Shown in pieces: positions 8,179 to 17,417 of a stretch of 64,000 nucleotides of DNA. Each line of letters opens with the position of its first letter. The stretch's first letter is position 1. Below the pieces are notes generated by a model. The model searched no databases. It was not told the origin of the DNA and saw only the letters and a list, made by a program, of their open reading frames with translations. The position numbers and the translations under genes were made by a program. The DNA lies in the NCBI RefSeq assembly GCF_011290505.1, contig NZ_JAANPV010000012.1, forward strand, positions 1-64,000. Direction: 5' to 3'. This stretch comes from Paenalcaligenes suwonensis (GTDB lineage Bacteria > Pseudomonadota > Gammaproteobacteria > Burkholderiales > Burkholderiaceae_B).

Positions 8179-8487
8179 ATGACGAAGTATCTTGCTGTTG
8201 TTGGGTGTTTTTTGTTGGTTTCTGGTTACGCTCAGGCGGATGAAGAGGGTAAGGTTTTGTTCACGGCGGGGGCAAAACCTATTGCTTGTGCTGTGTGTCA
8301 TACCTTGGCAGATGCAGGCTCTGCTGGGGCAATTGGACCAGATTTGGATGAATTGCAACCTTCCAAGGAACAGATACTAAAGGTGATGCAAGAAGGTATG
8401 GGGGCTATGCCTTCTTTCGCGGAGAGCTTAACTGACGAAGAGCGAGATGCTATTGCTACCTATGTTAGCTCTGTAGTTGGGCAGTAG
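8179..8487 (+). CDS. sorB: SorB-type monohaem cytochrome c, electron acceptor of SorA
   Basis: 102 residues with an N-terminal Sec signal (KYLAVVGCFLLVSGYAQA). The single haem motif is CAVCH at about residues 37-41 and the probable methionine ligand is in GAMPSF near residue 74. The size and order after the sulfite oxidase gene match the SorAB pair of other proteobacteria, in which the cytochrome takes electrons from the molybdenum subunit in the periplasm. A ribosome site (GGAAGAG) precedes the ATG. The stop is only 2 bases from the end of the converging phosphatase gene. Confidence 0.9.
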   Translation: MTKYLAVVGCFLLVSGYAQADEEGKVLFTAGAKPIACAVCHTLADAGSAGAIGPDLDELQPSKEQILKVMQEGMGAMPSFAESLTDEERDAIATYVSSVVGQ

Positions 8488-8489
8488 GT

Positions 8490-10472
8490 TTATGCTCGGC
8501 GGTGCTCTACTTGCCCCTTGTCAGTGACAACTTGAGCTTCTATTTCAGTCGGCAAAAACTCCGTAGCAGGTGACCCATCAGCATTGTGCTGCACAATCCG
8601 CGCTGGGCGGCCTTGCTCGTCCAACCAGATTTGGCCCATTCCTGATCCATTCCACACGCGTTCACCGCGTTTACGTTGATCAGGTAGTCGTGGGGTAATG
8701 ATTAAGTCTCGGCGTTGGGTAAACCAATTCAAGGGTGAGCGTGGCGCATATAACCATCGGTTTAGCCTATCTAACCAGTCTAATAACCTTCGCGGGAACT
8801 CATTTTTAATGCCGCTACTGGTGATCTGCCAAATATGGGGAACTTGCTTGCTGTGGCGTACTTTAACGTCGTAGGCAAAGGAGTAGTGCACGTCGCCCGA
8901 TAAAATGACGTAGTTACCGGGGGTACGAGAATGCCTAAAAATATTAAGCATGGTGTTGGCGGCCCCAGGGTGTGCCATCCAGTTTTCGGCATCTACCGTC
9001 AGCGCAAAACCTGCATAGGTGCAGAGGCTTTGTATGACTTCGATGAGTTTGACGCCAAACATGGGGGTAGGCGACACAATAATCGCTGAGTGTTCATCCA
9101 ACAGTTCATGTTGTAGCTCAATTAAAGACTCCCAATCCATCAAACCTGAAGGCCGATTGGGTAAGCGGCGTCTGTGCCAGCGTCGCGTGCGGGTGTCCAG
9201 CACAATCAGCGTGGGTTGGGTGCGTAGTACGTAATCCCATTGTTGGAAGGCTAGCAATTGCGTGATGATGGCATCTTGAGCGTGGGGTTCCAGCCTGTTG
9301 TGTTCATCCGTGGTGCTTGTCCATGCAGTGATCTCATCCACTACGTGATGGAAGACCTCGGGCCTATTGCCCCAGCCTTGGCACAGCATATAGGCCACTA
9401 ATGCACTACCTACAATTCGTCGCGAAAAGGGGTGGCCGTAGGCAGTGCTTTCCCATTTGGCGGACAGATTCCAGTCGTCAGTGATGTCGTGGTCATCAAA
9501 GATCATCAAGGTCTGTACGTGTGCTAAAAGGCGTGCGGCATTGGGTAGTTCTTGTCTAAAACCTTCTAGCGCCTGTGTTTCTTGTTCCCATCGTTGCTGC
9601 TGTTGGGGCGTGAGTGTGGGGGCTTTAGCTTTGGGAATGATCTGCCACGCGATGGGTGACCAGACTAGCATGTACATCGCGAGCACTTCGGCTAGCGTGA
9701 CAAGGTGATTATGGGCGCTGGTTGTCGTGAAAATGGGTTTTTCTACGCCACCAAAAAAACGTTCACGCAGGTCTTCATTAGACTTAAAAGCGGGTAGCAG
9801 GTCTGCGCGCTGGTAGTAGCTGGCAGGGTGCGTGTAAAGGGATTCACTATCGGCAACGACCGCACCGTCTAAATACTCACCAAACAAACCTAAGCGCTGA
9901 ATCAATGCATGTATGGCGGCCAGCATAGGGCCTGCGACATCATCGGCATAGATTTGGTCACCGCTAAGCATTAACAGTGCGGGTCTAGCGTGTGGCTCGT
10001 CTATGTGTGGGCCTAAGACACTATCGGCGTGGGCTAAGCCGTCGCGTGATGTGTGATGTGGTTTTCTGCAGGAGCCGAACATGATGTTGTCGGTGCGGCT
10101 GGACAGCACAAAACTGGGTAACGACTGGTTATGGTGCAGCAGGTGAGGGGCCCAGTCTGCGATGCCTTGTTCCTGCCCATTGGCGGTACGTGCGATTAGA
10201 TCATAGTGAATGACTGTTTCGCTGGGCAGGGGGGTATCTAGCACTACCTCTATCAAATGTATGTAGGCGTGTAGGCCTATAGGCAGAATGCGGCAGTGTG
10301 CAGGAGTTAGAGGAAGGCGCTGCGCGTCAGCGCCAGTAGGTTCTAACTGTAGACTTAATGATAAAGGCTCAGTGCCTATCAGCCACAACACTAAACGCTG
10401 TGGTTCTAAGCGACGCAGGAGTGGGCCGGCTACTACTGGGGGTAGGTCTGAGGAAGGTATAGGTAGAGTCAA
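8490..10472 (-). CDS. PhoD-like metallophosphatase (alkaline phosphatase D family)
   Basis: 660 residues. Metallophosphatase landmarks are FGSCRKP near residue 131, LMLSGDQIYADDV near 163 (metal-binding Asp), MIFDDHDITDDWN near 320 (DDH triad) and YVILSGDVHYSF near 514 (GDVH). The order fits PhoD/PhoD-like phosphatases acting on phosphomono- or diesters. No signal peptide is visible, so unlike classical PhoD it may act inside the cell. The start is uncertain: the frame begins with TTG at 10472 without a clear ribosome site. It converges on sorB with a 2-base gap. Confidence 0.78.
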   Translation of the reverse strand: MTLPIPSSDLPPVVAGPLLRRLEPQRLVLWLIGTEPLSLSLQLEPTGADAQRLPLTPAHCRILPIGLHAYIHLIEVVLDTPLPSETVIHYDLIARTANGQEQGIADWAPHLLHHNQSLPSFVLSSRTDNIMFGSCRKPHHTSRDGLAHADSVLGPHIDEPHARPALLMLSGDQIYADDVAGPMLAAIHALIQRLGLFGEYLDGAVVADSESLYTHPASYYQRADLLPAFKSNEDLRERFFGGVEKPIFTTTSAHNHLVTLAEVLAMYMLVWSPIAWQIIPKAKAPTLTPQQQQRWEQETQALEGFRQELPNAARLLAHVQTLMIFDDHDITDDWNLSAKWESTAYGHPFSRRIVGSALVAYMLCQGWGNRPEVFHHVVDEITAWTSTTDEHNRLEPHAQDAIITQLLAFQQWDYVLRTQPTLIVLDTRTRRWHRRRLPNRPSGLMDWESLIELQHELLDEHSAIIVSPTPMFGVKLIEVIQSLCTYAGFALTVDAENWMAHPGAANTMLNIFRHSRTPGNYVILSGDVHYSFAYDVKVRHSKQVPHIWQITSSGIKNEFPRRLLDWLDRLNRWLYAPRSPLNWFTQRRDLIITPRLPDQRKRGERVWNGSGMGQIWLDEQGRPARIVQHNADGSPATEFLPTEIEAQVVTDKGQVEHRRA

Positions 10473-10549
10473 CGGTATTACTGCACGGGTAAAAACAGAC
10501 TCTACTAGGACTACTCAATCCGCATAAAGTTGCAGCCGTAGCCACTACC

Positions 10550-10990
10550 TTAGAGGTTTTCTATTTGGCTATGGTTTGCTAAACACTCGGCAACTTTTTC
10601 GTCTATGTCACTTTCTTGTACTACATGCACAGGAAAACCCAATTTTTTACTTATAGCCCCTACAACAAAGCCTAAGGAAAAAGCGAGTATAGGGTTGTTC
10701 ACCACAATTAAGCTGGCGGCACAGCACTTGCTCAAGTTACTGCGGTTGTCTTTTATCCATTGCGCAAAGGCTTTTTGATCTGTTGATTCCTCTGGGCCTG
10801 TGCCAGGTACGTCGCGTGTTAGTAGCACAAAAGGCCTGCCTTGATGTACTAAGCCTTCAATGGCGGGTTGCCAGTTGGAGGGCGGTGTGTTGGAGATCCA
10901 GACACGGGGGAATTCTTGGCTGTTAATGTGCATAAAGGGGTAGAGCGTAGGTGTAGAGTTGTTAAGAATAGATGGGCAGTTTTGTACCAT
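10550..10990 (-). CDS. Hypothetical protein, faint SpoIIAA/STAS-like character
   Basis: About 146 residues starting at ATG 10990 (CAGGCGA upstream). The order is a strand (FPRVWISNT), then GRPFVLLTRDV, then a helix AFAQWIKDNRSNL, then CCAASLIVV, roughly the alternating strand-helix pattern of short STAS/SpoIIAA-like proteins; I would not assign it firmly. It lies 14 bases downstream of the LysR gene end and may be co-transcribed. No catalytic motif was seen. Confidence 0.5.
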   Translation of the reverse strand: MVQNCPSILNNSTPTLYPFMHINSQEFPRVWISNTPPSNWQPAIEGLVHQGRPFVLLTRDVPGTGPEESTDQKAFAQWIKDNRSNLSKCCAASLIVVNNPILAFSLGFVVGAISKKLGFPVHVVQESDIDEKVAECLANHSQIENL

Positions 10991-11007
10991 CAATTCGCCT
11001 GTTTAGG

Positions 11008-11904
11008 CTAGCTAGCCAGCGGAGCAGGTCCGTGTGCCAAGGCAATGAACGCCCGCACATAGTCAATGTTAACGTCGGTCTCACGTGCGCCTAAGAATAT
11101 ATGTTTAGCAATACCTTTAGGTCCCAAGCGCACGGGGGCGATGTCCAGCTTTTCTGCATATTCTTCTACTAACCAGCGAGGTAGGGCGGCGACACCGCGG
11201 CCACTGGCCACCATTTGTAGCATGATGTCGGTGGTTTCTATGGTTTTATGGCGCTTAGGGGTAACGCCAGCAGGCAGTAGAAAGTGGTTGTAGATGTCGA
11301 GGCGGTCTACGTCGACGGGGTAGGTAATTAGTACTTCTTTAGTGATGTGGTGTGGTTTTACATAGCTCTCGTTGGCGAGTTTATGGCCTTTAGCAACCAC
11401 TAGCACCTGTTCGTAGTCGAACACAGGCTCAAAGGTGAGGCCTGGTTTATAGATAGGGTCGGGGGTGACGAGTAGATCCACCTCATAGCCATAGAGCGCA
11501 GCTATACCGCTAAATTGAAACTTCTGTTTTACATCCACATCCACATCGGGCCAGGCGCTTAGGTAGGGGGCGACGATTTTCAGCAGCCACTGGTAACAGG
11601 GGTGGCATTCCATGCCTATGCGCAAAGAACCCCGTTCACCTTGAGCAAACTGTTGTAGTCGTTCTTCGGCCAAATCTAGCTGCGGTAATACACGATTGGC
11701 GACAGCCAACAAGTATTGGCCTGCCTGTGTGAGCTGCAGGCTGCGGCCTTCACGTCGCCAAATTTCGGTGCCTAATTGTTGCTCTAGCTTCCGCATGCTG
11801 TGACTCAGAGCTGACTGGGTGACATGCAGTACACCAGCCGCGGCAGTTAAGGAGCCTTGTTGTTCTACTTGCTGGAGGATAGCGAGATGGATGCGCTCTA
11901 ACAT
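11008..11904 (-). CDS. LysR-family regulator, MetR-like
   Basis: About 298 residues from ATG 11904 (MLERIHLAILQQV), which aligns with the usual LysR start; in-frame ATGs at 11922 and 11943 also exist. Residues 1-60 are the winged helix-turn-helix (GSLTAAAGVLHVTQSALSHSMRKLEQQLG). Residues 90-290 are the substrate-binding domain, including GMECHPCYQWL, a stretch characteristic of MetR, which senses homocysteine. It is divergent from a methionine synthase system (mesX-mesD), which supports a role as its activator. That assignment combines family resemblance and context and is not proven. Confidence 0.82.
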   Translation of the reverse strand: MLERIHLAILQQVEQQGSLTAAAGVLHVTQSALSHSMRKLEQQLGTEIWRREGRSLQLTQAGQYLLAVANRVLPQLDLAEERLQQFAQGERGSLRIGMECHPCYQWLLKIVAPYLSAWPDVDVDVKQKFQFSGIAALYGYEVDLLVTPDPIYKPGLTFEPVFDYEQVLVVAKGHKLANESYVKPHHITKEVLITYPVDVDRLDIYNHFLLPAGVTPKRHKTIETTDIMLQMVASGRGVAALPRWLVEEYAEKLDIAPVRLGPKGIAKHIFLGARETDVNIDYVRAFIALAHGPAPLAS

Positions 11905-12111
11905 GGTATGAATAATATTCATTGATAGGTGAGATAAAGCCATTTTACTTCATTGGTTGGCTTTCCTACAATGCAAGTCTCTCCTTGTCCTTACCGTTGC
12001 AGCGTTACGCGCAGAGTGTAGACAAATACGGAGTGGTTTCGCAGAAGGTCTAGACGTAGTTGCCTAGGATTTTCTGACTGTACATCACGAAATGAGTACA
12101 CCTACCTATTC

Positions 12112-12169
12112 AATGAGAGTCATTCAGTTAGCTCAATCAATGATTACGCATAAAACCCGATTAGGGTTT
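12112..12169. promoter_or_regulatory. Candidate MetR-type sites upstream of mesX
   Basis: Two inverted repeats precede mesX: AATGA-GAG-TCATT (12112-12124) and AAACCC-GATTA-GGGTTT (12153-12169). MetR sites are typically short TGAA/TTCA-type dyads, so the first is the better candidate for the neighbouring regulator. The second lies next to the start region and could be a leader hairpin. Confidence 0.4.
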
Positions 12170-12197
12170 GGTTAATAAATTAGGGTTCAAGAATAAA

Positions 12198-13175
12198 ATG
12201 AGTAAAGAGTTTGCCTTTAGTATCAAGAGCATCAGGTTTGATGAAAACTATCATCCCTCTGATAACACACGCATCACCACCAACTTCGCAAACTTGGCTA
12301 GAGGCGAGAGCAGAAAAGAGAACTTGCTCAATACCCTAAGAATGATGAATAACCGTTTCAATGATTTGGCCGACTGGGATAATCCTAACGGCGATCGTTA
12401 CTCGGTTGAGCTGGATATCGTTTCGGTTGATCTGGATGTAGAGGGTAAAGGCTCGGCCTTTCCGGTAATTGAGATACTAAAAACCAATATTGTTGATCAC
12501 AAAACCAATCAACGTATTGAAGGCATTGTGGGGAATAATTTCTCGTCCTACGTACGCGACTATGATTTCAGCGTCTTGCTGCTAGAGCACAATAAAAACA
12601 AAAATGGCTTTAGCATGCCCGAGGGCTTTGGTGATTTGCATGGCAAGCTGTTCCAGTACTTTGTGAACTCTTCCATTTATAAAGAGAATTTCAGCAAAGC
12701 GCCGGTGATTTGCCTAAGCGTATCCAGCAGCAAAACCTACCACCGTACGGAAAACCACCATCCTATTTTGGGCGTGGAATACCGTCAGGACGAGTTTTCG
12801 TCTACAGACCAGTATTTCGACAAAATGGGCTTGAAGGTGCGTTACTTCATGCCTAAAAACAGTGCAGCACCGTTTGCGTTTTATTTCCGTGGTGATCTGC
12901 TTAACGATTACACCAATCTTGAGCTGATCAGTACTATTAGTACGATGGAAACTTTCCAGAGAATTTACCGCCCTGAAATTTATAACGCGAACTCGGCAGC
13001 TGGAAAGGTTTACCAACCACGTTTAACGAATCAGGACCACTCCTTCACGCAAATTGTTTACGATAGAGAAGAGCGTAGTCAATTGGCGGTTGAGCAAGGT
13101 AAGTTCACGGAAGAAAAATTCATCAAGCCATACAAAGCTATTCTTGAGCAATGGGCAGCGAGTTACGCTGTTTAA
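12198..13175 (+). CDS. mesX: MesX (DUF1852), partner of methionine synthase MesD
   Basis: 325 residues from ATG 12198 (MSKEFAFSIKSIRF). The sequence matches the DUF1852 family in length and overall character. Work on folate-independent methionine synthases (Price, Deutschbauer and Arkin) showed that MesD needs a DUF1852 protein, MesX, and oxygen to make methionine. mesD follows 28 bases downstream, the order expected for the pair. The molecular role of MesX is not settled; it may generate or deliver the methyl donor. Histidine and aspartate residues are frequent (YHRTENHHPILG), but I cannot name a metal site with confidence. Confidence 0.85.
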   Translation: MSKEFAFSIKSIRFDENYHPSDNTRITTNFANLARGESRKENLLNTLRMMNNRFNDLADWDNPNGDRYSVELDIVSVDLDVEGKGSAFPVIEILKTNIVDHKTNQRIEGIVGNNFSSYVRDYDFSVLLLEHNKNKNGFSMPEGFGDLHGKLFQYFVNSSIYKENFSKAPVICLSVSSSKTYHRTENHHPILGVEYRQDEFSSTDQYFDKMGLKVRYFMPKNSAAPFAFYFRGDLLNDYTNLELISTISTMETFQRIYRPEIYNANSAAGKVYQPRLTNQDHSFTQIVYDREERSQLAVEQGKFTEEKFIKPYKAILEQWAASYAV

Positions 13176-13203
13176 TTAACGACAATAAATCCTCTATAGA
13201 CTT

Positions 13204-14235
13204 ATGAAAAAATTGTTACCCACGTGTACCGCTGGCAGTTTGCCTAAACCGTCTTGGCTTGCTGAGCCAGAGAAGCTCTGGTCTCCTTGGCGCTTAGAAG
13301 GCGAAGGCCTAGTTGAAGGTAAAGAAGACGCTTTACGTTTGGCACTTAAAGAGCAAGAACACGCAGGCATAGACATCATTAGTGATGGCGAACAAACTCG
13401 CCAACACTTTGTGACGACATTTATTGAGCACTTAAGCGGCGTAGACTTCGAGAAACGCGAAACAGTGCGTATTCGTGATCGTTACGACGCTAGCGTACCT
13501 ACGGTAGTTAGCGCGGTAGCACGTACCAAACCAGTATTTGTTGAAGATGCGAAGTTCTTACGTCAGTTGACCAAGCAGCCTATTAAATGGGCGTTGCCTG
13601 GTCCTATGACCATGATCGACACACTTTACGATAACCACTACAAAAGCCGCGAAAAACTGGCGTGGGAATTCGCGAAGATTCTGAACCAAGAAGCCAAAGA
13701 GTTGGAAGCCGCAGGCGTAGATATTATCCAGTTCGATGAGCCTGCTTTTAACGTGTTCTTTGACGAAGTGAATGACTGGGGTATTGCTACCTTGGAGCGC
13801 GCGATTGAAGGCCTGAAATGCGAAACCGCCGTACATATTTGCTATGGCTATGGCATTAAAGCCAATACCGATTGGAAGAAAACGCTGGGTTCAGAGTGGC
13901 GTCAGTACGAAGAGTCTTTCCCTAAACTGCAGCAATCTAAGATTGATATTGTGTCGCTGGAGTGTCAGAACTCGCACGTACCAATGGACTTGATTGAACT
14001 GATTCGCGGCAAGAAAGTGATGGTAGGCGCAATTGATGTAGCCACTAACAACGTAGAAACGCCAGAGGAAGTAGCCAGCACATTGCGCAAAGCACTGCAG
14101 TTTGTGGATGCTGAAAACCTGTACCCAGCAACGAACTGCGGCATGGCACCACTGCCACGCCACGTAGCACGCGGCAAAATGCATGCGCTAAGTGCCGGTG
14201 CAGAGATTATTCGCAAGGAATTGGCTGGTAAGTAA
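13204..14235 (+). CDS. mesD: Core methionine synthase MesD (MetE C-terminal-like)
   Basis: 343 residues, about half of MetE: only the catalytic barrel is present and the N-terminal folate-binding half is absent. The zinc and homocysteine site is intact: H211 and C213 (VHICYGYG), E253 (VSLECQNS) and C312 (ATNCGMAPLP), plus IQFDEPAFN. Methylates homocysteine to methionine in the cytosol without methyl-folate. Follows mesX, and a MetR-like gene lies divergently upstream. The start is MKKLLPTC, matching core-MetE proteins. A strong terminator follows. Confidence 0.87.
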   Translation: MKKLLPTCTAGSLPKPSWLAEPEKLWSPWRLEGEGLVEGKEDALRLALKEQEHAGIDIISDGEQTRQHFVTTFIEHLSGVDFEKRETVRIRDRYDASVPTVVSAVARTKPVFVEDAKFLRQLTKQPIKWALPGPMTMIDTLYDNHYKSREKLAWEFAKILNQEAKELEAAGVDIIQFDEPAFNVFFDEVNDWGIATLERAIEGLKCETAVHICYGYGIKANTDWKKTLGSEWRQYEESFPKLQQSKIDIVSLECQNSHVPMDLIELIRGKKVMVGAIDVATNNVETPEEVASTLRKALQFVDAENLYPATNCGMAPLPRHVARGKMHALSAGAEIIRKELAGK

Positions 14236-14285
14236 TCGCATTACTAACCAGCAGTAGGAGTTTTCTTCTACGGTGTGATGATAAA

Positions 14286-14310
14286 AAAGGGTGGCTTTTA
14301 GCCACCCTTT
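14286..14310. terminator. Bidirectional terminator between mesD and the AtuA operon
   Basis: Perfect 11-bp stem AAAGGGTGGCT/AGCCACCCTTT with a TTT loop, A-rich on the left and T-ending on the right. It serves both converging operons. Confidence 0.8.
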
Positions 14311-14637
14311 CTATTTCTCGCCTAGTTCCAAATCCAACATCAAACTACTCAAGCTCTTCCCATGCGCATCCAAGGCAGTAGATCGGGTTACGCCGCCGCG
14401 CAGCACGCCAGAAATCACAAAGTTCAGCGCCTGTAGTTGTGGCAGCTCGTAGCGTGTGATGCGCCACTCTGCTGGCGGTACTTCAGGTATTAAGCCTTGC
14501 AGATGTGTTTGCACACGTTCGGGGCTAAGTTGCTGGCACAAGTAGTCGTAGTCACGGGCATCGTAGGCGATCACCGAGATGTTCGAGATGTCGCCTTTGT
14601 CACCTGTGCGAGAGTGGGCGAGTTGGTGTAGTTTCAT
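14311..14637 (-). CDS. AtuA-related small subunit (ferredoxin-fold domain)
   Basis: 108 residues starting MKLHQLAHSRTGDKGDISNI. The SRTGDKGD...N(I/V)S motif marks the C-terminal-type domain that occurs fused to, or encoded beside, AtuA/DUF1446 proteins. The ATG overlaps the stop of the AtuA-like gene by four bases (ATGA), so the two are coupled and probably form one enzyme. A longer frame to 14685 exists but would lie inside the AtuA gene. The reaction is unknown. Confidence 0.8.
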   Translation of the reverse strand: MKLHQLAHSRTGDKGDISNISVIAYDARDYDYLCQQLSPERVQTHLQGLIPEVPPAEWRITRYELPQLQALNFVISGVLRGGVTRSTALDAHGKSLSSLMLDLELGEK

Positions 14638-16004
14638 GCCACGGTCTCCATGTGCACAGAATGAGGGATACGGTCCGAAGGCCACAGCAAGGATGCCACA
14701 GCCACCACTTGGCGGGTGGATTTACTGGCACCGCCACCGCCGGCTGGGCCGTTGGTGTATAGGGCTTCGACTTCATTGCTCAACTGTTTAGCGTGGGCGG
14801 GGTTGGCACATCGGCCGGCAATGCGTAGGCGTAGCTCTTGTGGCTCTGTTGTGGCAGGTGGTTGCGCATTGCCGTAAAGGGAGTTCATGCCGATGAGGTC
14901 AGCGCGTAGGTCTTCTACGTCTAGCCCTAACATGGTGATGCGTTCTAGCACGATGTCGCGTGCGAGAGTGGCGCGTGCTAAGGCGTTGGGGCCGCCGTAC
15001 GAGATTTGTCCTTCTCCTAGGTAGCCATCTAAGTAGCCTACGCTCACTTTAAAGAGGCCGGACTTTTCTTGGCCGTTCGCTCCTTCTGCGCGGATTTCAT
15101 CAACGGCTTGCTCGCTAAAGCGTACCTTAGAAAAATCGGCGATGACGTCAGGGGTGAGGTAACGGCTGGGGTCGTGGATTTCGTATAGCAGCTGTTCGGT
15201 GCAGGTTTGTACGGTGATTTGGCCGCCAGAGCCTTTTACTTTGGTGATCAGTACATCACCATCGGCAGAGACTTGGGCAATAGGAAAACCCAGTCTTGCC
15301 AAGTTGCTGACGTCTTTCACGCCAGGGTCAGCAAAGTAGCCACCACTGACTTGGCCAGCGCATTCCAACAAATGGCCCACCAATGTGCCGGTCCCTAGTT
15401 TTGCCCAGTCGTCCCAAGCCCATTTAAATTCAGCTAGTAAAGGCGCAAGGAATAGGGCGGGGTCAGCGACTCGGCCAGTCAGGATAATATCGGCATCGGC
15501 GTGTATGGCTTCAACTATACCGGCTGCGCCTAAGTAAGCGTTGGCAGATACCAGTTTGTCGCCCAGTTGAGCAGGCGTTTGGCCATTATCCAGCAGGTCG
15601 TTACTGGTGCGTAGTTGCTCTAGTACGTCGTCACCTGTGACGGCAGCGACGTTTAGGCCAGTTATACCTAATGATTTAGCAATGCTGCAGACCTGTTTGG
15701 CAGCGGCAATGGGGTTGGCTGCCCCCATGTTGCTGATGATTCTGAAGCGGCGCTGCCCAGTGCTGTCAAAGAGTAAGGGCAGCACGCTTTGCATGCGATC
15801 GGTAAGCAACGGGTCGTAGCCTTTGTCGGGATGATGCAAGCGCTCTTGCTGAGCTAACGCAATGGTGCGCTCTGCCAAGCATTCAAAAATCAAATAATCA
15901 ATATCCCCATCGCGGGCCAGTTCTACTGCGGGGTCGATGCGGTCACCAGAGTAACCGGCACCAGAACCTAAGCGTAGGGAAGAAGGGTGGGCGTTAGTCA
16001 TCAC
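14634..16004 (-). CDS. AtuA family (DUF1446) acyclic terpene utilisation-type protein
   Basis: 456 residues. The N-terminus SLRLGSGAGYSGDRIDPAVEL and the GDIDYLIFECLAERT stretch are hallmark AtuA motifs, followed by NMGAANPIAAAKQV and GRVADPALFLAPL. AtuA is needed for growth of Pseudomonas on citronellol/geraniol, but most homologues, including those beside citrate-type carriers, probably act on other organic acids. Here it forms an operon with a small AtuA-related subunit and a CitMHS transporter, which points to catabolism of an imported carboxylic acid. The exact substrate is not visible. Confidence 0.83.
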   Translation of the reverse strand: MMTNAHPSSLRLGSGAGYSGDRIDPAVELARDGDIDYLIFECLAERTIALAQQERLHHPDKGYDPLLTDRMQSVLPLLFDSTGQRRFRIISNMGAANPIAAAKQVCSIAKSLGITGLNVAAVTGDDVLEQLRTSNDLLDNGQTPAQLGDKLVSANAYLGAAGIVEAIHADADIILTGRVADPALFLAPLLAEFKWAWDDWAKLGTGTLVGHLLECAGQVSGGYFADPGVKDVSNLARLGFPIAQVSADGDVLITKVKGSGGQITVQTCTEQLLYEIHDPSRYLTPDVIADFSKVRFSEQAVDEIRAEGANGQEKSGLFKVSVGYLDGYLGEGQISYGGPNALARATLARDIVLERITMLGLDVEDLRADLIGMNSLYGNAQPPATTEPQELRLRIAGRCANPAHAKQLSNEVEALYTNGPAGGGGASKSTRQVVAVASLLWPSDRIPHSVHMETVA

Positions 16005-16019
16005 AAATACTCTCGCACG

Positions 16020-17333
16020 TTAAAGGGGGAACAAGCCCAAGGCTACTGCGACGAAGGTCATCAAAATCGAGGTAGCCATTAAGAAGGGTAAGGTGAAGCG
16101 TTGGTGCGCACCCAGTTCGATTTTGCACAAACCTACGAGTAAGAAGGTAGCAGGGGTAAGAGGGCTGATAGGAAAGCCCACGGTCATTTGACCCATGGTG
16201 GCGGCGTAGGCCACTTCAATGGCTGAACCGCCATGCGCTTGTACCACTTGGCCCAACACAGGCATCACACCGAAGTAGAATGAATCGGGGTCAAACAGCA
16301 GGCTTAATGGGGTGGATACCAAACCCAGCAAGAAAGGCAGATGTGTGGCAGCACTAGACGGAATGTGGTCCGCAGCAAAGGTGGCCATGGCTTTCAGCAT
16401 GCCGGTGCCATTCATGATGCCGGTAAATACACCTGCTGCGAACAGTACGCTTGCCATTAATAATGCAGCTTTGGCGTGCGCGTCTATACGTTCACGTTGC
16501 TGTTTGGAGCTAGGATAGTTAATCAATAAAGCAATGATGGTACCCAGCATAAAACATGCAACGGGTGCGAGCAGGCTAGAGATCATGGTGCCAATTACCA
16601 CAATGATCAGCGCAATATTGATCCAAAATAAATGGGGGCGACGTATGTCGTTTTCTGGGGTGACTTCTTTGCTGTCAGGGGTAGGGAGCGCTGTGGCATG
16701 ACCTGATGCCACACTTTGGAAATCTACCGATGCACCTGCTCGTTTACCCAACCACCATGCACACAGCAGTACAAAGGCAAAGCCGGTTAGCTGTACGGGT
16801 AGCAAAGGTAGGTACAAGTCCATCACAGGTACTTCCAGTGCGGCGGCGGCGCGTAATACTGGGCCACCCCACGGCAGCATGTTACCTACGCCCGCTGCCA
16901 TCGCGACCACGCATGCCAAGATGCGTCGATCTATGTTTAAGCGCTCGTATAGAGGAAGTAGGGCGGGAATAGTCACCATAAAGGTCACGGCGCCAGAGCC
17001 ATCTAAGTGCACGATAGCGGCCAACACAGCGGTGCCTATCACAATGCGCACGGGATTGTTGCCGACGACTTTCAGGATACGGTTGATGATGGGGTCTAAG
17101 GTGCCAGCATCCGTCAAAATGCCAAAGAACAAAATGGCAAATACAAACATGCCCGCGACGGGAGCAATGTTTTTCACGCCATTGACCATAAAGCCGCCCA
17201 ACTCTGGGGCGAAACCACCGATCAACGCCGCAATCACAGGGATGGCAATTAAGGCCACCAAGGGAGAGAGGCGATTACTCATGATACCGGCGAGCAGCAC
17301 CAGTACCGTCAACAGCCCAAGCAAAGCGAGCAT
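16020..17333 (-). CDS. CitMHS-family citrate/carboxylate:cation symporter
   Basis: 437 residues, a polytopic inner-membrane protein of about 12 helices. Landmarks are IVHLDGSGAVTFMVTIPALLPLY, GVGNMLPWGGPVLRAAAAL and the C-terminal GQMTVGFPISPLTPATFLLVGL, all typical of CitMHS carriers that import citrate or related acids with protons or divalent metals. It is the first gene of the leftward operon with AtuA-like proteins and is divergent from a LysR regulator, so it probably supplies their substrate. A central hydrophilic loop (residues about 205-230) separates the two halves. Confidence 0.87.
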   Translation of the reverse strand: MLALLGLLTVLVLLAGIMSNRLSPLVALIAIPVIAALIGGFAPELGGFMVNGVKNIAPVAGMFVFAILFFGILTDAGTLDPIINRILKVVGNNPVRIVIGTAVLAAIVHLDGSGAVTFMVTIPALLPLYERLNIDRRILACVVAMAAGVGNMLPWGGPVLRAAAALEVPVMDLYLPLLPVQLTGFAFVLLCAWWLGKRAGASVDFQSVASGHATALPTPDSKEVTPENDIRRPHLFWINIALIIVVIGTMISSLLAPVACFMLGTIIALLINYPSSKQQRERIDAHAKAALLMASVLFAAGVFTGIMNGTGMLKAMATFAADHIPSSAATHLPFLLGLVSTPLSLLFDPDSFYFGVMPVLGQVVQAHGGSAIEVAYAATMGQMTVGFPISPLTPATFLLVGLCKIELGAHQRFTLPFLMATSILMTFVAVALGLFPL

Positions 17334-17417
17334 AGGAAGTCTCCTGAAAATAACGGCCTGACTAGAAGCAGGCTTCTTGATTAAGACCGCTTTTTGGCTC
17401 GCAAAGCGTGAAGCGGA

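Noticed and set aside
8780..8992. Small leftward ORF inside the PhoD-like gene
   Set aside because: Alternate-frame shadow of the phosphatase; same is true of many overlapping frames across the window.
12100..12197. SAM, cobalamin or other methionine riboswitch before mesX
   Set aside because: The leader is short and only simple dyads are present; no riboswitch core motif was recognisable.
14637..14685. Longer start for the AtuA-related small subunit
   Set aside because: It would overlap the AtuA gene and lacks family similarity (MAFGPYPSFCAHGDRG); the ATGA-coupled start fits better.
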